Source: Temperatibacter marinus (GTDB lineage: Bacteria; Pseudomonadota; Alphaproteobacteria; Sphingomonadales; Kordiimonadaceae). From it: 64,000 nucleotides of DNA. Below are positions 1 to 7,682 of this stretch, in pieces (the first letter of the stretch is position 1; each line of letters opens with the position of its first letter). Where the stretch lies: positions 2,476,501 through 2,540,500 of the forward strand of contig NZ_CP123872.1 in assembly GCF_031598375.1 (NCBI RefSeq). The letters run 5' to 3'. Made by a program: the position numbers and the translations under genes. A model generated the notes under the pieces. It ran no database searches. It was not told where the DNA came from and was given only the letters and a program-made list of their open reading frames with translations.

Positions 1-952
1 GCTAACTGCCACTGCTGCATATGAGTATGAGTTTTATCTCTTTGAGCCAAGTCTGAGTCCGCCCCAAGTGAAACATGCACCAAACGGCATGCCTGAGGCG
101 TTCGGAGACAACTATCTTAATGCAGATATCCAAATGGATTTTGATGCCGTACTACAAGATATAAAGAAAGCCTGTGTGGTTCAGGATATCCCAGTCGACG
201 GTATTATCACTGAATGCGCGAATGGACAATTTGAAGTGAATTTACACCATGTTTCAGATCCCATGAGTGCTGCCGATTATGCGTTGTTATTAAAACGTGT
301 AATTAGAAATGTGGCTCAGCAACACGACATGTTAGCATCTTTTATGGCAAAACCTCTTGCAGGCCACACCGGTAGTGGCATGCACCTACATCTGAGTCTG
401 TGTGATCAAGGCGGGCAGAATATTTTCGCGGATGATGAGGGGGATACGCTTCTAAGATATGGTATCGGCGGACTTTTAGATGTCATGGAAGATGGCCTGG
501 CACTTCTGGCTCCTAACGCGAATAGTTACAGACGTTTCGACCCTGATATGTATGTTCCAATGCATAAAAGTTGGGGCCTGAACAATCGTCGAGTGGCCAT
601 AAGGGTGCCACTCTCTGATACAAAGAATAAACGCTTTGAATATCGAATTGCTGGGGCTGATGCTAATCCATATCATCTGATGACGATCGTTCTTTCTGGT
701 GTAATGCATGGCTTTAATAATAAGATACAACCTATTGAAGCAATAAATGAATTTGACGATGTGATTGAGAGAATCCCTCTACCTGTCCGGTGGTTTACTG
801 CTCTTGAAATTTATCAGAGGAGTGAATTTATGAAAGAAATTTTGGGGGAGCGGTTTCACGAGTTATATCATCGTATAAGGAAACAAGAAGAGGCTGAAAC
901 ACATCAAGATTTTGCCTCACTAGAATATTCAAAATATTTAAGAATTTTATAA
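1..952 (+). CDS. PuuA-like gamma-glutamylpolyamine synthetase (glutamine synthetase family), 5' end outside window
   Basis: The frame is open from base 2, so the gene begins before the window; 316 C-terminal residues are visible of roughly 450-470 expected for the family. Glutamine synthetase landmarks are present: an EYEFYLFE-like metal-binding strand at the left edge, GHTGSGMHLHLSL (nt 362-400), NSYRRF followed by NNRRVAIRVP, and a RFEYRIAGADANPY segment. These enzymes ligate glutamate to an amine using ATP. The next gene, 18 nt downstream, encodes a PuuB-like oxidase, which favours gamma-glutamylputrescine (or another gamma-glutamylated polyamine) synthesis over ammonia assimilation. The exact amine is not decided by sequence. 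The GTG at 68 is internal, not the start. Confidence 0.85.
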   Translation, partial: LTATAAYEYEFYLFEPSLSPPQVKHAPNGMPEAFGDNYLNADIQMDFDAVLQDIKKACVVQDIPVDGIITECANGQFEVNLHHVSDPMSAADYALLLKRVIRNVAQQHDMLASFMAKPLAGHTGSGMHLHLSLCDQGGQNIFADDEGDTLLRYGIGGLLDVMEDGLALLAPNANSYRRFDPDMYVPMHKSWGLNNRRVAIRVPLSDTKNKRFEYRIAGADANPYHLMTIVLSGVMHGFNNKIQPIEAINEFDDVIERIPLPVRWFTALEIYQRSEFMKEILGERFHELYHRIRKQEEAETHQDFASLEYSKYLRIL

Positions 953-970
953 AGGCGTGGGGGCCTCAGT

Positions 971-2287
971 ATGCAATATAAAGATAGTATTCATTCTAAC
1001 GATTTATCAGATTCCTATTATTCAGCTTATCGGCGGGACATCGACATGTTTGACCGGCTTGAGGGGGCTGTAGATGTCGATGTTGCTATTGTCGGGGCTG
1101 GTTTTTCAGGTATCTCAGCGGCTCTACAATTGGCTGAAAAAGGGTTTAAAGTAGTCGTTCTTGAACAAAATCAAGTTGGATGGGGTGCGTCGGGGCGAAA
1201 CGGTGGCCAATTAATTGGCGGCTACGGTCAAGATTTAGCAAATTATGAGGACATTAAAAACACCTTTGGCTCTGATAATGCCAAAGCAGTTTTTGATATG
1301 GGGATTGAATGCGTCGATATCGTCTCTGACGTAATAGAAAAATATAACATCGATTGTGATCTGAAGTGGGGCTATTTAGATGCTGCAATGAAGAAATCAG
1401 AACTGAAAGAGCTACAGGAGACTGCCGAGACCATGGAACGTCTTGGGTATCCGCATAAAATGCAGTGTTACACAGATAAAAGCTCCTTGAAAGAGGTGAT
1501 AGATAGCAACCAGTATATGGGCGGCCTTGTTAATATGGGCTGGGGGCATCTTCAACCTTTAGATTTGGTGAGAGGCGAAGCGAGAGCCGCTCAACGTTTA
1601 GGGGTTAAAATCTATGAAGAAATTGAAGTAATCGAGATTGAGCGCGGTGATCGAGTCTCCTTGAAAACGAGAAAAGGGCAAGTTTCCGCAGCTCAAGTGA
1701 TTGTGGCGGGCAATGCTTATCTTGGTAAATTAGAACCCAAGTTGGCGGCCAGAGTTTTGCCCGCTGGCAGTTATATTATTGCCACTGAACGCCTTGAACC
1801 TGAGGTTATTAATCGCTTGATGCCTGCTGACTATGCGGTCTGTGATCAACGATGGGCTCTTGATTATTTTAGAATGTCCGCAGACGGCCGTTTGTTGTTT
1901 GGGGGGCTTGCAAATTATTCTGCAAGGCATCCAGCTTCTATCAAGAAAGCTCTTTTACCCAATATGCTTAAAGTCTTTCCACAGCTTGATGATGTTCGTA
2001 TCGATTATGAATGGGGTGGTTATATAGGTATCGGACTCAATCGCATTCCACAAGTTGGTCAACTTGATCATAATATTTATTATGCTCAAGCTTATAGTGG
2101 CCACGGCGTTGCTCCGACTCATATGTCAGCCCGCCTAATTACTGAAGCCATATCAGGTGATAAATCTCGCTTTGATATCATGGCAAAAGTCAGACACAAA
2201 GCTTTTCCCGGCGGACGTCTTTTCCGTCAACCTCTGCTCGCTGCAGGGATGTCCTTTTACAAATTTAGAGATATGATCGGGTTGTAA
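971..2287 (+). CDS. PuuB-like gamma-glutamylpolyamine oxidase (FAD-dependent DAO family)
   Basis: A 438-residue flavoprotein of the D-amino-acid-oxidase fold. The FAD dinucleotide-binding motif GAGFSG is at residues 42-47, followed by a GASGRNGGQL segment that is characteristic of the PuuB branch, and a C-terminal GHGVAPTHMSARL flavin-contact region. It should oxidatively deaminate a gamma-glutamyl polyamine with release of hydrogen peroxide and ammonia, acting on the product of the upstream synthetase. The downstream gene starts one base after its stop, so translation is probably coupled. Paralogues acting on glycine or other amines cannot be excluded, but the pairing with the synthetase supports polyamine catabolism. 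Confidence 0.82.
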   Translation: MQYKDSIHSNDLSDSYYSAYRRDIDMFDRLEGAVDVDVAIVGAGFSGISAALQLAEKGFKVVVLEQNQVGWGASGRNGGQLIGGYGQDLANYEDIKNTFGSDNAKAVFDMGIECVDIVSDVIEKYNIDCDLKWGYLDAAMKKSELKELQETAETMERLGYPHKMQCYTDKSSLKEVIDSNQYMGGLVNMGWGHLQPLDLVRGEARAAQRLGVKIYEEIEVIEIERGDRVSLKTRKGQVSAAQVIVAGNAYLGKLEPKLAARVLPAGSYIIATERLEPEVINRLMPADYAVCDQRWALDYFRMSADGRLLFGGLANYSARHPASIKKALLPNMLKVFPQLDDVRIDYEWGGYIGIGLNRIPQVGQLDHNIYYAQAYSGHGVAPTHMSARLITEAISGDKSRFDIMAKVRHKAFPGGRLFRQPLLAAGMSFYKFRDMIGL

Positions 2288-2288
2288 C

Positions 2289-3890
2289 ATGACGCAGGCC
2301 AAGTCCTCGCCAAAAATGGAAGATGTCGATGTCCGTAAATTTCTCAAACGGGGCTATGATGCTTTTAATTCTGGCTCCTTAGAGCAGGCTATTCAGTGTG
2401 CAAAACTTGTTCTGAAATACCGACCTGATGTTGCTGAAGCACATTTTCTCGTTGGTCTATTATCTCTTGAGCAGAAGAAATATAATATGGCTTCCAAGGC
2501 CTTTCAAACAGTGACGAATCTTAACCCTCAATCGTCTGCAGGATATGCGCAGTTGGCACGGGTTTTTGTTATCATGGGTCAGTATAATAACGCTCAGCTT
2601 GCGCTCGATACTTTTGAAAGCTTACCTGTATCTGAAGCCAATGTCATGGATATCGCTGGTACGGCTTATTCTTTGACAGGGCGCCAAGATAAAGCTGTTA
2701 CTTGGTATACAAAAGCAATTGACACTGAAGCCCGGCCCTTGTTTAAATTAAATAGAGCCAAAGCGCTCATGTTTACAGGGGATTTTGGTCAAGCAAGGCG
2801 CGATTTAGACGAAATAATTCAAACAAACCCCGAAGCCGGCATGCCGCATTGGATGCTCTCCCGCCTGTCAAAGGCCCAAGATAAAGGTCATATTGAACAG
2901 ATGCTGCCTCTCGCACAGAGTTTGGATAATTGCAGTGTTGACGCACCCTTTCTATGGTATGGGCTAGGCAAAGAATATGAAGATCTTGAGGAATGGGACT
3001 CTGCTATTCAGGCATATAAACGGGGTGCGATCGCACAACGGTCCCAAATTGCCTATGATGAAGAGGTCGAAAGAGAGCTTTTTAAAGCCTTGCATAAGAC
3101 CTTCACTGCGGAATGGTTCAGTAGCAAACGGGGAGAGGGGGTTACAACCAAAGCGCCGATATTCATTATCGGCCAACCTCGAACGGGAACAACCCTAGTT
3201 GAGCGCATTCTAAGTGCTCACAATGATGTTCATTCTGCGGGTGAATTACAACAGTTTAGATTGGCATTAAGACAAATTACAAATGTCAACAGCCCCCATG
3301 TTATGGATGCCACTGTAATAGACGCAGCTAAGGATATGGATGTTACAGAACTGGGGCAGCTATATTTAGACACCAGTCAGTCCATGCGAGGCGATAAACT
3401 GCATTTTGTTGATAAATTGCCAGTTAATTATATGTATGCACCTCTAATTGCTGCGGCTTTGCCAGGTGCAAAATTTATACATTTGGTTCGTGGTGCTGAG
3501 GACAGTTGCGTTTCTAGTTTTAAACAACTGTTTGCAGATGCATATGCGCATTCTTATGATCTTGAAGAAATGGCCCGACATCACCTTCGGTATCGTCGTT
3601 TGATGGACCAGTGGAGGCATGTTCTCGGAGGAAGGATGTTCGAGATCTCCTATGAATCTCTCGTTCAAGATGTGGAAAAGCATGCTCAAGATCTCATTAA
3701 ATTTGTTGGTTTAGAGTGGGAAGAGGCTTGTTTAGACTTTCATACTCAAAAAGCGGCAGTTACAACTGCAAGTGCGGCACAGGTAAGAGAAAAAGCTCAC
3801 ACCAATTCAGTCGAAAGGTGGCGGCGATTTGAGCAGCACCTTGAGCCGATGTTGACTATTTTGTCACAGTCTGATGTGCATAAAGGCTAA
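2289..3890 (+). CDS. TPR-repeat sulfotransferase family protein
   Basis: A 533-residue, apparently cytoplasmic two-part protein. Residues about 15-270 are helical tetratricopeptide repeats (for example AEAHFLVGLLSLEQKKY and SSAGYAQLARVF). The C-terminal half is a PAPS-dependent sulfotransferase domain: the 5'-phosphosulfate loop IIGQPRTGTTLVERIL lies near residue 295, and the 3'-phosphate motif FIHLVRGAEDSCVSSF near 396-411. The start codon lies one base after the oxidase stop, so it is in the same operon. Its acceptor is unknown. TPR-sulfotransferases of this type are annotated widely in proteobacteria, mostly without known substrates; a role with polyamine catabolism is only implied by position. 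Confidence 0.8.
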   Translation: MTQAKSSPKMEDVDVRKFLKRGYDAFNSGSLEQAIQCAKLVLKYRPDVAEAHFLVGLLSLEQKKYNMASKAFQTVTNLNPQSSAGYAQLARVFVIMGQYNNAQLALDTFESLPVSEANVMDIAGTAYSLTGRQDKAVTWYTKAIDTEARPLFKLNRAKALMFTGDFGQARRDLDEIIQTNPEAGMPHWMLSRLSKAQDKGHIEQMLPLAQSLDNCSVDAPFLWYGLGKEYEDLEEWDSAIQAYKRGAIAQRSQIAYDEEVERELFKALHKTFTAEWFSSKRGEGVTTKAPIFIIGQPRTGTTLVERILSAHNDVHSAGELQQFRLALRQITNVNSPHVMDATVIDAAKDMDVTELGQLYLDTSQSMRGDKLHFVDKLPVNYMYAPLIAAALPGAKFIHLVRGAEDSCVSSFKQLFADAYAHSYDLEEMARHHLRYRRLMDQWRHVLGGRMFEISYESLVQDVEKHAQDLIKFVGLEWEEACLDFHTQKAAVTTASAAQVREKAHTNSVERWRRFEQHLEPMLTILSQSDVHKG

Positions 3891-3979
3891 AAATAATAAT
3901 TCGTATAAAATATTATTGTAAGTTTCTTTCTACTTGATAATGTTTTCATTATAGGAAGTCTTATAATATTTAGGGGAAT

Positions 3980-6298
3980 ATGATGGCTCAACTCTCAATA
4001 AAGAAATTTGGTTTATACGCTGGTGTTTCAGTTTATGCACTGGCACAAACAAGCCCTGTATTAGCACAGGATTCAGATGAATTGATGCTAGAAGAGATAG
4101 TGGTGACAGCTCAGAAAAGAAGTGAAAATGTTTCTGATGTACCGCTTTCTATCTCGGCCTTTGATGGGAATTTTACAAAACGCACAAATCTTGATGATGT
4201 GAAGGATTTGATTAAATTTTCACCAGGTTTCGCTGGCAACACCAAAGATAGTTTTATTGATTATGTGAATGTACGAGGTATCTCGACCAATGATTTTGGT
4301 GTGGGGACAGATCCATCAGTGGCTTTCTTTAAAAATGGATTTTATCAAGGCCGCAACGGGGCTGTTGTTACATCAATGTATGATATGGAACGGGCAGAGA
4401 TTATGCGCGGACCTCAAGGTTTTCTCTTTGGACGGTCTGCTATTGCAGGGGCAATAAGTGTCCATACATCTAAGCCAAAAATTGGTGAATTTAGCGGGTA
4501 TATTGAAGGCGGTATCGGGGAGCGCGGAATCTTTGAGGGTGAAAGCTCTTTTAACATTCCTGTTTCCGATCAATTTGCTGTTCGCATTGCTGGATATGCA
4601 AGCAAAGAGAATGGCTATCTCGAAAATGTAAAGAAGCCAAACAATAAAGACCGTGGTCATCACGGAAAAGGCGCTCTTCGACTGTCTGCCCTTTATGAAG
4701 GGGAAGGTTGGGACGCAACGCTTGTCTTAGAAGGTGAAGAGCGGAAGCAGTCAGGCTCAGTTTATCATCCTATAGAAGGCGATGAAACCCTAGAGCTCTA
4801 TAAGGAGATCTTTCCAGGCGTAGATTTTACAACATTTAACGATGAACGTAAATTTAACGCCAGTGAAAGCCTCGGGAATGATGATAACAGCAGCATACTT
4901 TCTGCGACGGCGACCATCAACTATCAGTTAGATGGTGCGTTGCTCACATCAATGACAGGTTATAAGCGGCATGATTATCAATATGCAGAAGACTTTGGGG
5001 GTTTACCTGTTGCGACCAATAGCTACAAACAGACTCAATATGGAGATTACTTCGAACAAGAACTGCGCCTTGTAGGGGAGACAGATGGGGATCTTGATTG
5101 GTATGCAGGGGTCTCTTATTTTGATGAGAAGATTAGAACAAGATTCTCTCAGCAGGCGAACGAGAATGCAATCTGCGGCTATTACTATTATTACTATTAT
5201 GGAACGCGCACTTGTAAGCAACTTTTTGAGTATTGGGAATATCCAGAATTTTCTGCATCAGATAAACACTTGTTTGAAGTGAATCGCGTCGAAGGTGATT
5301 ACAGTGGATGGAGCGCTTACGCTGATCTAACTTACGCAGCCTCTGAGATGTTGGATTATAGTTTTGGCCTTCGCTATTCGAAAGAGACCAAAGACTTTGC
5401 GATGCGCGCTTATCCTGTCGCATCAGAACTTGGTCCTTGGTACTCAATTGGGTTTACAACAGATGGTTATATCTCTGACAGTCGCTCATGGGATGCTTTC
5501 ACGCCTCGGTTTACGGCGCGCTATCGCCCTAACGACGATGTGATGCTTTTTGCAAGCATTTCTCGTGGTTACAAAGCTGGGGGCTTCAATAGTTTTGGTG
5601 CAAACCTTATAGATGCAGACGAAGATCTAATCGCGGATGCTGGCTCGACACCACAGTCTTTTGATGCTGAAAAAGTCTGGTCTTATGAAGTGGGCTATAA
5701 AGCAACATTAATGAACAGTCGCTTGAAAGTGGATGGTTCTCTTTATCATTATAACTATAAAGACTTACAGACGGTTATTTATGACCCTACGGCTTTTGTG
5801 GTGAATGTAGGTAAGGTAAAAGCTACAGGTTTTGAGGGATCTGCTCAGATGATTGTGACAGAGAACTTTGATCTCTTTGCAACGATTTCTTATAACAAAA
5901 ATAAATTCTCAGGTGCTGAATCTATAGAGCCAGGCAGTACAGGCAATCGACTTCCTGGTATGCCTAAGTGGACAACGTCTGGCGTTGCAAGATATCACAC
6001 CGATATTGCTGATCAGGGTGAGTTATCTGTTTCTCTAGATTGGCGTGCACAAACACAGACATTTGGCGGATTGGCAAATGAAGGACTGGGAACTGTTTCT
6101 GGCTGGTCGGATTTTTCTTTCAGGGTTGGGTTTGAATCAGATGCTGGCTGGGAAGTAACAGCTTACGTAGAAAATCTCTTTGATAAGATATACTTTGACG
6201 GGGCGGAAGAGAATGATGATTTTATTCCAGGTCATTATTTTGGAATGAGCAGACCGAGAACTGTGGGCATTAGTTTTAGCATGCCATTCGGGGATTAG
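3980..6298 (+). CDS. TonB-dependent outer-membrane receptor
   Basis: A 772-residue receptor. It has a signal peptide (about residues 1-29, ending LAQ), a TonB box EEIVVTAQKR directly after it, a plug domain (DVPLSISAFDG, VNVRGIS, MRGPQGFLFGRSAIAGAI) and a long beta-barrel ending in GISFSMPFGD. The FGRSAIAGAISVHT stretch matches the group often called sphingomonad-type receptors. A shine-dalgarno AGGGGA precedes the start. Unusual: a surface loop has seven consecutive tyrosines (Y401-407) between C399 and C412. The ligand is not predictable; it follows a polyamine/sulfotransferase operon after 89 nt and ends at a strong terminator. Confidence 0.9.
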   Translation: MMAQLSIKKFGLYAGVSVYALAQTSPVLAQDSDELMLEEIVVTAQKRSENVSDVPLSISAFDGNFTKRTNLDDVKDLIKFSPGFAGNTKDSFIDYVNVRGISTNDFGVGTDPSVAFFKNGFYQGRNGAVVTSMYDMERAEIMRGPQGFLFGRSAIAGAISVHTSKPKIGEFSGYIEGGIGERGIFEGESSFNIPVSDQFAVRIAGYASKENGYLENVKKPNNKDRGHHGKGALRLSALYEGEGWDATLVLEGEERKQSGSVYHPIEGDETLELYKEIFPGVDFTTFNDERKFNASESLGNDDNSSILSATATINYQLDGALLTSMTGYKRHDYQYAEDFGGLPVATNSYKQTQYGDYFEQELRLVGETDGDLDWYAGVSYFDEKIRTRFSQQANENAICGYYYYYYYGTRTCKQLFEYWEYPEFSASDKHLFEVNRVEGDYSGWSAYADLTYAASEMLDYSFGLRYSKETKDFAMRAYPVASELGPWYSIGFTTDGYISDSRSWDAFTPRFTARYRPNDDVMLFASISRGYKAGGFNSFGANLIDADEDLIADAGSTPQSFDAEKVWSYEVGYKATLMNSRLKVDGSLYHYNYKDLQTVIYDPTAFVVNVGKVKATGFEGSAQMIVTENFDLFATISYNKNKFSGAESIEPGSTGNRLPGMPKWTTSGVARYHTDIADQGELSVSLDWRAQTQTFGGLANEGLGTVSGWSDFSFRVGFESDAGWEVTAYVENLFDKIYFDGAEENDDFIPGHYFGMSRPRTVGISFSMPFGD

Positions 6299-6341
6299 GT
6301 CAAGTTGATTAGAAGGATGCTTTTTCTTCAATAATTAAATT

Positions 6342-6368
6342 AAAGGCCAGCTTATCGCTGGCCTTTTT
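6342..6368. terminator. Bidirectional rho-independent terminator
   Basis: A perfect 10-bp stem AAAGGCCAGC / GCTGGCCTTT with the 5-nt loop TTATC is followed by T residues on the + strand and by an AT-rich run on the - strand. It lies between the converging TonB receptor gene and the AsnC-domain gene and should serve both. Confidence 0.88.
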
Positions 6369-6389
6369 GTTTTGGCATTGTTCCTTGGT

Positions 6390-6662
6390 TTAAATTTTGT
6401 CTGGACCTGGTGCAGCATCCTCAGTGAAGGCGTTAAGTCCGATGATCGTATACGTATCTTTTAGACCGGGGGCTGTCTGAACCTTGCTATTCACAAAGCG
6501 CCCAATTTCTTGATCGTCGCTTAATGTGAATTGGGCGAGCAAGTCGTACTGTCCGGATGTGGAATAAACACTTCTGACTTCTTCAACTTCGTCTGCAAGG
6601 TAAGCTGCAACATCATAGGTTCTACCAAGTTCACATTTTATTTGGACAAATACGGTTTTCAT
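6390..6662 (-). CDS. Stand-alone Lrp/AsnC ligand-binding (RAM) domain protein
   Basis: A 90-residue protein that is only the effector-binding domain of the Lrp/AsnC family, without a helix-turn-helix. It starts MKTVFVQIKCELG, has the VRSVYSTSGQYDLLAQF core strand-turn typical of RAM domains, and ends after a YTIIGLNAF strand. An upstream GTG (6674) would add four residues, but the GAGGT ribosome-binding site lies within that extension and is well spaced for the ATG at 6662. Such single-domain members oligomerise and bind amino acids; the partner here is unknown. Confidence 0.8.
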   Translation of the reverse strand: MKTVFVQIKCELGRTYDVAAYLADEVEEVRSVYSTSGQYDLLAQFTLSDDQEIGRFVNSKVQTAPGLKDTYTIIGLNAFTEDAAPGPDKI

Positions 6663-6994
6663 AACAGACCTCACATTTTTGCTTTGTTACTCAATTGGCA
6701 TGGTTAGTATCATAATAGCTGTCACTCTTAAAGAGTAGTTTATAAATCGAATCCATTTTAGGGTAATTTCAACCAGCGATCATCACAGAGTCATAGGAAC
6801 CTGCTCATTCCAAAAAACAACAAAAGCGGCGGACTTTCTCTTAACCAGCAGAAATTGTTTGCATTTTTAGAAATTAGGGACATTATAAACCATCTGTGAG
6901 AGGGAAACTGAATAGCGTTAAGATAATGGTAACGTTTTGTTAATCAATTTTAGCTTAATGTCTATTTAGATAATACAATAATTAGGGAATTACT
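6663..6994. promoter_or_regulatory. 332-nt divergent control region between the AsnC-domain gene and the chemotaxis array
   Basis: No gene is seen. Visible elements: a 13-bp palindrome ACTCTT-A-AAGAGT at 6724-6736 that could be an operator; a TAGGGACATT block at 6875-6884; and GTTAAGATAATGGTAAC at 6917-6933. The last two recur in the same order upstream of flgB (54181-54216). AGGGA precedes the GTG start at 6995. No convincing sigma-28 or sigma-54 promoter was recognised. Confidence 0.45.
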
Positions 6995-7279
6995 GTGTCT
7001 CAATCTGAATCTGTATATACACTGCCTGCAGTGTTGGACCTACTTTGTGTGGAAAGTCTACATGAGACGTGTTCACGATTGTTGGACAATGATTGTGATG
7101 TCACACTCGATACTTCAGATGTTGTTCGAATTACGACATCTGCAATTCAAGTGTTATATGCCCTCTCTCTTTCTTTGCAAAAGCGCGGAAACCAATTACA
7201 CATAATAAATCTTAACGATACAGTTAAAGAAGCATTCAAGATGATCGGTCTTGAAAATAATCTGAGTGAATGGAGTTAA
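6995..7279 (+). CDS. STAS-domain protein, non-canonical, first gene of the chemotaxis array
   Basis: A 94-residue single STAS (anti-sigma-antagonist) domain. It opens with a GTG codon preceded by AGGGA. The helix-capping loop that in SpoIIAA/RsbV reads D-S-x-G is here T47-T48-S49-A50, so the conserved aspartate is lost and the phosphorylatable serine position is a threonine. The remaining fold signature (VTLDTSDVVRI, then LHIINLNDTVKEAFKMIGL) is intact. It is four bases from a cheY gene. A second, canonical STAS protein is encoded at 17213, so the two may have distinct partners. Regulation by threonine phosphorylation is possible but not shown. Confidence 0.82.
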   Translation: MSQSESVYTLPAVLDLLCVESLHETCSRLLDNDCDVTLDTSDVVRITTSAIQVLYALSLSLQKRGNQLHIINLNDTVKEAFKMIGLENNLSEWS

Positions 7280-7282
7280 CTA

Positions 7283-7648
7283 ATGGCAAAAAAGGTACTA
7301 GCTGTTGATGATAGTAAGACAATGCGAGACATGGTGTCTTTTACTTTATCAGGCGCAGGATTTGAAGTCATTCTAGCAGAAGACGGGGCGCATGCCTTGT
7401 CTGTTCTAAATGGCCAGTCGGTTGATTTGGTTATTACGGACGTGAATATGCCGAATATGAATGGAATTGAGCTTGTTGGTAAGCTTCGAGAGAATCCACT
7501 CTATAAAACAGTGCCCATTCTGATTTTAACGACAGAATCTGATGACTCTATCAAAGGCCAAGGCCGTGCTGCTGGCGCTACTGGCTGGATTGTTAAGCCT
7601 TTTGTGCCCGATAAACTTCTTAAAGTTGTTGCGAAAGTATGCCCCTAG
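7283..7648 (+). CDS. cheY: CheY-like single-domain response regulator
   Basis: A 121-residue receiver domain. Acidic residues D9/D10, phosphoacceptor D53 (in VITDVNMPNMNG), T83 and K105 (in WIVKPF) are all present, so it should be phosphorylated by the CheA encoded 34 nt downstream. It has no output domain and would act by binding the flagellar switch or another target. The TTES segment after strand 4 is common in CheY proteins of this kind of cluster. Confidence 0.92.
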   Translation: MAKKVLAVDDSKTMRDMVSFTLSGAGFEVILAEDGAHALSVLNGQSVDLVITDVNMPNMNGIELVGKLRENPLYKTVPILILTTESDDSIKGQGRAAGATGWIVKPFVPDKLLKVVAKVCP

Positions 7649-7682
7649 TAGATAACCCCACCCAAGCTGAAAGATCAAATTA

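Noticed and set aside
5003-5447. Long antisense open frames within the TonB receptor gene
   Set aside because: They lie fully inside a well-supported gene, have no ribosome-binding site and no recognisable family.
6917-6933. Firm CtrA binding site call upstream of the chemotaxis array
   Set aside because: TTAA-N7-GTAA has a mismatch, and the matching block at 54201 has different spacing; kept only as an unexplained shared motif.
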